NCBI GenBank assembly: GCA_014529385.2
Contig: CM043956.1
Coordinates: 89,029,221-89,093,220 of the forward strand
Source: Adiantum capillus-veneris
Lineage: Eukaryota; Streptophyta; Polypodiopsida; Polypodiales; Pteridaceae
Length of the DNA: 64,000 nucleotides
Direction: 5' to 3'
The notes beneath the pieces were generated by a model. The model ran no database searches. It saw nothing but the letters and a program-made list of their open reading frames with translations, and was not told the DNA's origin. The position numbers were made by a program, and so were the translations under genes. Positions 57,401-64,000 of the stretch are shown in pieces (the first letter of the stretch is position 1; the number at the start of each line of letters is the position of its first letter).

Positions 57401-59230
57401 TCTATGGTAGTAAGAAGCTCTCTATGCTCTTTGCTCTATGCTCTATGCTCTAAATTGACATACTATGGCCCCAAGCACTATTTGGTCTCTCTATGCTAGT
57501 CAGAACCGATCTATGCTCCATATTGGGAGCCTGTGGCCTTCAGGCCATAGAGTCCCCAGGATTCTAGTAAGAACCTCTCTATGCTCTACACATCTTATGA
57601 CCCTAAGGACACAAGGTGCCCTGTATGTTTTAAAGAAACAATTCATGAAAGTTTTTTGGAAACCTATGGACGGTGCTCTCTATGCCGGTAAAAAACACTT
57701 ATTTCTCTATATTGAGGAGACCTTGTGGGTTGAAGGCAATAGGGTCCCCTCTATGCTAGTAAGAACCTCTGTTATCTCTATATTGACACCCTATGGCCTG
57801 AAGGCCATAGGGTTCCCTCTATGGTAGTAAGAAGCTCTCTATGCTCTTTGCTCTATGCTCTACATAGAGATCCTATGGCCCGAAGGCCACAAGGTGCCCT
57901 CATTGTTTCAGATGGAAAGTAGGGCACCTTGTGACCCTAGGGAACATAGGGAATCCTATGGCCCTTGATATTGTAGATTGTCACCCTATGGCCCTTGGAC
58001 CACAAGGTCTTTAGATGGGACAGAGGGAATCCAAGGGCCTGAGGGTGGCCTACGTACATAGGGTACACCATGGTGCATATTAACGGGCACCATGGTAGCC
58101 CCATGCACCTAGGGCTCTAGGGCCATAGGATCTCCAAAAGGAACATAGGGAATCATGTGGTCCTTGCGATTGTACATTGCCACCCTATGGCACTTGGGCC
58201 ATAGGGTCTTCAGATGGAACGTAGGGCACCTTATTACCCTAGGGAACATAGGGAATCCTATGGCCCTTCACATTGTAGGTTGTCACCCTATGGCCCTTGG
58301 GCCACAAGGTCTCTAGATGGGATGTAGGGCACCTTGTGATCCTATGGATATAGGGCCATAGGATTTCCAAAAAAAACATATGGAACCGTATGGACCTTGA
58401 GATTGTACACATACACCCTATGGCCCTTGGGCCACAAGGTCTCAAGATGGAACATGGGCACCTTTTGATCCTATGGCCATAGGTTTCTTATGTTCCTTTT
58501 GGAGATTTTATGGCGCTAGGGCCATAGGATCTTCAAAAGGAACATAGGGAACCATATGGCCCTTGAGATTGTACATTGCCATCCTATGGCCCTTGGGCCA
58601 CAGTCTCTTGATGGGACATAGGGCACCCTGTGATCCTATGTCCATAGGTCCCTATGTTACATTTGGAGATCCTATGGCCCGAGGACCATAGGATCTCCAA
58701 AAGGAACATAAGAGACCCTGTGATCCTATGTCCGTAGGGCCATATGTTCATTTTGGAGATCCTATTGCTTGAGGACCATAGGATCTCCAAAAGGAACATA
58801 GGGCCACAAGGTCTCCAATAGGTCACCCTTTGATCCTATGGCCCTAGGTTTTTTATGTTGCTTTTGGAGATTCTATGGCCCTAGTGCCACCCTATCTCCA
58901 AAATGAACATAGGGAACCCTATGGCCCTCGAGATTGTACATTTCCACCCTAAGGCCCTTGGGCCACAAGGTCTCTAGATAGGACATAGAGCACCAGGTGA
59001 TCCTATGGCCATAGTGCCATATATATGCTTTGGAGATCCTATGGCCCTATGGCCGTATGATCTTCAATAGGAACATAGGGAACCCTATGACCCTTGAGAT
59101 TGTACATTGGCACCCTATGGCCAGATGGGACATTGGTCACCCTATAGTACGATGTGAGACCACCCTATGGCCTTATGGTCATAGGGTGCCTTAGGGACAT
59201 ATGTTACTCTTTAGTATGAGGTGAAACCCT
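54470..59230. repeat. Palindromic satellite block 4 (largest)
   Basis: About 4.7 kb. In 54.5-57.9 kb, modules form a higher-order repeat of roughly 0.4-0.5 kb: the phrase GCACTATTTGGTCTCTCTATG recurs near 56151, 56586, 57081 and 57475 (a variant near 55672). From 57.9 to 59.2 kb the linker changes to GGAACATAGGGAA.CC and GAGATTGTACATTGCCACC. The palindromic core stays the same throughout. Open frames such as GPRAIGC-rich peptides are repeat shadows. Confidence 0.9.
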
Positions 59231-60720
59231 ATGTAGCCACACCCTGTCTGCCCTTCTAAATATTCAATGTCTAGTTTTATTTTAGTGACTACAAATTACT
59301 TTAAATAAACTATATTACACCATATCTTACAAGCACATATAGTGTACACTTTCTTTCCCACCTTCTTGCCTCTTTTTTTTCCCCATCCTCCTGCAAAACT
59401 GAACCCTAATCCATCCTCATACAACAGCGTGCTCTACTTGTCCTCTTACAACGTATGCCAAACTCCCCACAACCCAATTACAGGTATCCATCGTTTCAAC
59501 ATTTTCTATAGTTATTGTCTTTTGCATTTGCAGGTTTATAAGTTTTTGTTGTAATTAGAGATTTCTGCAGTTAGAGTTTTACAATTTTACAGTATTAGGT
59601 CACTTATGAGGAGTTTTCTGTTTTACAGATTTAGGTCCCTAATAAGAGTTTTTCGTTTTACAAATTTAGGTCCCTAATTAGTGTCTTCTGTTTTGTATTT
59701 TTAGGTCTTTAATTAGAGTATTCTGTATTATAGTTTTAGATCTCTAATTGGAGATTTTTCTGTTTTATAGTTCTACAGTTTACAGTTTTACAGTTTTAGA
59801 GATGTAAATAATGATTTTTGTTTATTGTTCTAGAGAGAGGTGATTCACAACTTAGCTAAAACGTAATTAGATTAAGAACAGCTAAAACCGAATTAAGCAA
59901 AAAGATTAGGGTTTCTACAGGTTACCTCTGAGTAAATCTGTGTTTGATGAAAACTAGCTGCAACAGTAGCAAGCAGTAACTTAGGTGTGTTGAGGCCGCG
60001 ACGATGATGGTAACAGATGTGTGTTTGGGAGGTCGCGACAACGGTCCTTCTGTTGAAGGTTGTGGCGATGGCTTCGCATAGATCTGTGTGCGCGTCACAA
60101 CGATGGCGTAGAACTGTATGCGTAGGGAGAGAGGGAGAGAGAGACAGAGAAAGACAAGCTCTGTGCAGGTTTCTGTGTAGGTTTCGAGCAAGAAACGAGA
60201 GAGAGAAAGAGAGCGACAATGCGGAAAAAATTGTGGTAGAGAGAGAAAGAGAGAGATAAGGTTAGTTAGGCTAGGTTAGAAATTCAATTCGAATTTTGAA
60301 TGTAGGGGTTGTTCTCACGGGTTTGCAGTCGAGATTACTAGAGTTCTAAGCTTTGTGCGAAAATGAGACATAGCTCGTCGGCTCCGAAATTGAAAGAGCT
60401 TTTCAACAAAAAGAGTATGGAAAAAAAAAGTTGGTGCAAGGCTTTGTCAATGTCCATATCTTTCTAGTACGAGTGGAACGACACCCATGAAGCAAAATTT
60501 GACTTCAGAATCAAAATCTGCATAGTAAAAAATACACTAAAACTAGCTAAATTTTAAGAAAATTATCCCGAAAATTGTGCGCTATTTTTTTGTCCCGATA
60601 TCAATAAGTGTATTTGAAAACCCATTATGACAAAGTTTGTCGTAGCGTAATTTTTTTTAATTTTTTAAAAAAATTTATTTTTTAATTATTTTTCTAAATT
60701 TATGCCACTTGCGGATATCC
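59231..60720. other. Unique spacer with a 38-bp minisatellite and GA-rich tract
   Basis: 59560..59800 holds about five diverged copies of a ~38-bp unit (TTTTAGGTCCCTAATTAGAG then TTTTCTGTTTTACAG). 60120..60260 is GA-rich. CTGAACCCTAATCCATCC near 59400 and AAACCG/AGGGTTT boxes near 59885..59915 look like parts of plant 5' regions, so a promoter or untranslated exon for the gene at 62.5 kb may lie here; this is inference. Confidence 0.4.
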
Positions 60721-60739
60721 CTTGAATGGCCGAAATTAT

Positions 60740-62440
60740 TATGAAGACACCTCAGCCACCCCTGGGCTCACACCATAGGACGGCAATGTTGGAGTTCAAG
60801 GATCAAAGCGTGCACTCATTTCCATTTGAAAATCCTTGTGGACCTAGGGCCATAGGGTGGCAATGTATAAGCTCAAGAGCCATAAGTTGCCCTATATTCC
60901 ATTTGGAAATCCTATGGCCCTAGGGTTTAGGGGCGACAATAGATAAGCTCCAATACATAGTCCTATGTTGCAGTTGGAGATCCTATGGCCCTAGGTCCAT
61001 GACAATGTGTAAGCTCAAGAGCCATACGTTGCCCTACTTTGTAGTTGGAGATCCTATGGCCCTAGGGTCATGGGGTGGCAATATGTAAGCTCAACGGCCA
61101 TAGGGTGCCACATGTCCCATATGGAGATTCTACGGCCCTAGGGCCATGGGGTGGAAATCTATAAGCTCAATGTCCATACATTGCCTATGTTCCATTCGGA
61201 AATCCTATGGCCCTAGGGTAATGGGGAGGCAATGTATAAGCTCAAGGGCCATACATTGCCTATGTTCCATTTGGAAATCCTATGGCCCTAGGGTCATGGG
61301 GTGCCACATGTCCCATATAGAGATCCTATGGCCCTAAGGCCATGGGGCTGCATTGATATCTTGGCCACCCTTGAACCCGCACCCTTGAGCTTAGGGGCCT
61401 TAGGTTCTCTTATTGTAGGTTGTGAGATCTTCTGGCCCTAGGGCCATAGGGTGGCAATGTATAAGCTCAAGGTCCATACATTGCCTATGTTCCATTTGGA
61501 AATCATATGGCCCTAGGGTCATGGGGTGGAAATGTATAAGCTCCAGGTCCATAGGGTGCCACATGTTCCATATAGAGATCCTATGGCCCTAGGGCCATGG
61601 GGCTGCATTGATATCTTGGACACCTTTGACATCGTGGCCATAGGTTGTCTTTTTGTATGTTTTGAAGTCTTCTGGCCCTAGGGCCATAGGGTGTCAATGC
61701 TCACACCCTTGGGCTTACGGCCATAGGTTGTCTTTTTGTATGTTTTGAAGTCTTGTGGTCCTAGAGCCATAGGGTGTCAATGCTCACACCCTTGGGCTTA
61801 GGGCCATAGGTTGTATTCTTGTATGTTTTTAAGTCTTGTGGCCCTAGGGCCATAGGGTGTCAATGTATAAGCTCAAGGGCCATACGTTGCCCTATGTTCC
61901 ATTTGGAAATCCTATAGCCCTAGGGTCATGGGGTTGCAATGTATAAGCTCAAGGGCCATACATTGTCGTATGTTTCATATGCCGATCCTATGGTCCTAGG
62001 GTCATGGGGTTGCAATGTATAAGCTCAAGGGCCATACATTGTCGTATGTTTCATTTGGAGATCTTATGGCCCTAGGGTCATGGGGTGCCATAGGATGTAT
62101 ATATACTTGACATGAAACTCCCTATGGCCCTAATGACATATGATGTATATATACTTGACATGAAACTCCGTGAGGTGATCTTGAGGACAACCCTATGGCC
62201 TTCAGGCCTTAGGGAGCTAATATAGAGAAAATATGCTTTATATCGGCATAGAGAGCTATGGCCTTGGGGCCATATCAAAACAATGAGGGTTTTTTGGAAA
62301 CAATGAGGGCGCCTTGTGGTCTAGGGGCCATAGGAAGTCAATATAGATCATAGAGCATAGACGATAGAGCATAGAGCACAAAGAGATTCTTAGTAGAAGA
62401 GAGGGAACCCTATGACCTTCAGGCCACAGAGTGCTTCTCA
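60740..62440. repeat. Palindromic satellite block 5
   Basis: Modules of about 85 bp with linker GGCAATGTATAAGCTCAAGGGCC and TTCCATTTGGAAATCCTATGGCC, later CTTTTTGTATGTTTTGAAGTCTTGTGG. The same CTATGGCCCTAGGGCCATAG core. At 62200..62420 modules appear in reversed linker order (CATAGAGCATAGA...), i.e. on the opposite strand relative to block 4. Confidence 0.88.
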
Positions 62441-62539
62441 TGAAACAACCACATACATACTTGTTATGATTTATGCTATGTAAATCATTATACTCTGCAA
62501 GCGGTTTGTTTAACAATTATTCTTGTAATCTTCTTGCAG

Positions 62540-63249
62540 GTATGGCTAATTTCAATCATGGTGATAGAGTGTGCATGTTTGTAGCGACACAAAAGGTTGC
62601 CATTGGGACTGTATTTGAAATAAATCCAAGTGCATATTGTTCTGGAATGCTTATTGGGGAAGGCAATGTATCGGTGTCAGTTGATTTGTGTTTTGAAAAG
62701 AAAGCACTCATCCCTTTTCCAACAATGGATGCATTGACAGTGGGAGATTCTTTTCATAGTATTGTGAAATGGAGTAGTGGGTTGTTGCAACATATAAATG
62801 AGATGCAGTACAAAGGGGCTTCTATGCATGAGGCTGACAAAGCAGAAGGAGCATTGGATGCACAATGTAATGGAATGAGCTACAGAGAGGTTTGGAAGGA
62901 TAAGAGGGTTCAACTTTGGGATGAAAGCAAAACACATGTAGTAGCCGAAGGAGTTGTCATGTACGTGTGTCCGTTTGAATCTGTAAAATTTGGTGAGCTA
63001 GGTGAAGATAACATTGGTATTGGTATCGAAACATCCTATGCAGATGAGGCTACTATTTCTGCAGAAGCTAGTGTATGCAGCATTAATCTAGTTTGTTGGC
63101 CTATCAAGAGAGTGACAACTATGGATGAAAAAGAATTGTTATGCTACGAGGATCTACATGCTATGCATGCGTTACAAGACACATGCATTGAATCAGCTTA
63201 TTTGGTAAAGCCTATTTCCAAAAAAGTGGAAATATTGCTTTGTAAATAG
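62540..63249 (+). CDS. DUF8039-like transposon-associated protein (exon)
   Basis: About 236 codons from ATG 62543, just after a 3' splice-site sequence (TTCTTGCAG/GT), so this is probably an internal or second exon; the open frame extends upstream into satellite. Residues 8-75 (VCMFVATQKVAIGTVFEI, VSVSVDLCFEKKALIPFP, DSFHSIVKWSSGLL) follow the pattern of the DUF8039-type domain found in plant CACTA-associated proteins: a small beta-rich module with a conserved closing W. The rest is unrecognised. Ends TAG at 63247..63249. The role is unknown; linkage to a transposon is inferred. Confidence 0.5.
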
Positions 63250-63329
63250 GAAGCCAAAAATGTCAGTGAAAGCTTCTAAGAGATCCAATCAAGCATCTCT
63301 AGCATCTCCAGCTTGTTTCAACCATAGAT

Positions 63330-64000
63330 TGTTGTTCCAAAAGGCGTTGTCAATATGCCAATCGAGATAAGTTCATGGCTATGCGCAATGAATTTTGGGG
63401 ACAGAGTTTGCAAAATAGAAAAAACTATGTGTATGATACAATGTTGACTTCATGGCGTGAGAACAAAACAACTACAAAGACATGCTATGTGTTTTCTTTT
63501 AATGGAAGTGAGGTTTGCAATAGAGCTTGGTACGGAATTCATGGCATTCCAAAAACTTCATTTTATCGTTACCCTGAACATTTTGAGAATGGGGTTAGAC
63601 GCTCAGTGCATGGTAATGATGGTGTCATGAGAAAAGGAAGAGACCATACAGAAATGGGAAGGGCATTGATGCACTCTTTTGTTGATGAAAACTCGGAGAG
63701 AATTCCACATAAGAGTAGAACCATGGAAGATGGTAATAGGGAAACTTTGCTTGCAATACCAAACACGTACAAGCAAGTAGACATTTTACATGATGTCAAT
63801 AAAATACTTGACAGTATGAGTTTCAAGCCAATGTCTAGCACGACATTCAATAGGATTTGGAATACAGAGTTTGCTAATGTGACATTGTAAAAAACAAGTG
63901 ATTTCTCCAAATGTGTTGTGTGTAGTCGGATAAAGTCTCAACTAGAGTGAACAAAGGATGACGAGATGATTGCACGTTTGAAGGATGAACGTCGAATTCA
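63330..64000 (+). pseudogene. Cysteine-rich transposase/integrase-like protein, partial
   Basis: Frame runs from about 63330 (RRCQYANRDKF) through ATG 63375 to TAA 63890, then continues in the same frame with FSKCVVCSRIKSQLE, a TGA near 63948 and TKDDEMIARLKDERR to the window edge. Blocks EVCNRAWYGIHGIPKTSFYRY, GRDHTEMGRALMHSF, DENSERIPHKSRTM and SSTTFNRIWNTEF plus a CxxC pair match the layout of an uncharacterised eukaryotic family often found near mobile elements. Two in-frame stops suggest decay. The relation to the ORF 80 bp upstream is unclear; they may be exons of one gene. Confidence 0.45.

Noticed and set aside
54470-59230. Possible CRISPR-like array (regular palindromic repeats with spacers)
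   Set aside because: Spacers are themselves repeated, lengths vary widely, no cas genes are present, and the context is plant nuclear DNA.
60017-60259. + strand ORF with Arg/Glu-rich end
   Set aside because: Its end is a GA microsatellite and nothing else supports a gene.
47967-62516. Many short ORFs rich in GPRAIGC and similar peptides
   Set aside because: They are translations of the satellite modules in different frames, with no start context or domain.

Overview
The window reads as nuclear DNA of a land plant with a repeat-rich genome. The evidence is a Ty1/copia element primed by initiator Met-tRNA (TGGTATCAGAGC), Ty3/gypsy elements of plant type with large non-coding leaders, spliced genes with GT/AG introns, and decayed genes embedded in satellite DNA. 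Large-genome seed-free plants such as ferns are a plausible source, but this is inference; no marker here fixes the species.

Region 1 (1..40720) is a nest of LTR retrotransposons. An old Ty3/gypsy copy (called G1, + strand) is broken into three pieces (1..2459, 8165..9756, 37635..~39010). The first gap holds a complete 5.7-kb Ty1/copia element (2460..8164, - strand, TSD gatga). The second holds a 27.9-kb Ty3/gypsy relative (G2, 9757..37634, - strand, TSD gaagc). On the - strand G2 reads 5' LTR, PBS, leader, gag, protease, RT, then three head-to-tail copies of a 4237-bp unit, a second leader, a long coiled-coil ORF (ORF3), polypurine tract and 3' LTR. Each unit carries RNase H, two H2C2 fingers, integrase, a GPY module and an extra retropepsin-like domain. 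G2 is full of stops and frameshifts, and its integrase has lost the catalytic Glu, so it is not autonomous. A fragment of a third gypsy family (G3) follows at 39028..40720.

Region 2 (40721..62460) is dominated by a dispersed palindromic satellite with core CTATGGCC...GGCCATAG. It occurs in blocks at 41.2-41.9, 47.7-49.6, 50.75-51.3, 54.5-59.2 and 60.7-62.4 kb. Between the blocks lie a TTAA-flanked inverted-repeat element (42457..43829), two FCP1/NIF-phosphatase-like gene remnants (44034..44827 and 45185..47720, the second split by a solo copia LTR with TSD gtatc), and a spliced ~890-codon gene remnant with a ParB/sulfiredoxin-like motif (51684..54426).

Region 3 (62460..64000) carries + strand coding sequence. 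One ORF resembles the DUF8039-type domain of plant transposon-associated proteins. The next resembles an uncharacterised cysteine-rich transposase/integrase-like family and runs toward the window edge.

No RNA genes, CRISPR arrays or bacterial-type features were found. Most candidates for novelty are structural: the palindromic satellite, CGCG-centred palindromes in the leaders of two related gypsy elements, a TATA box in the loop of an inverted repeat, the internal triplication, and the ParB-like plant gene.
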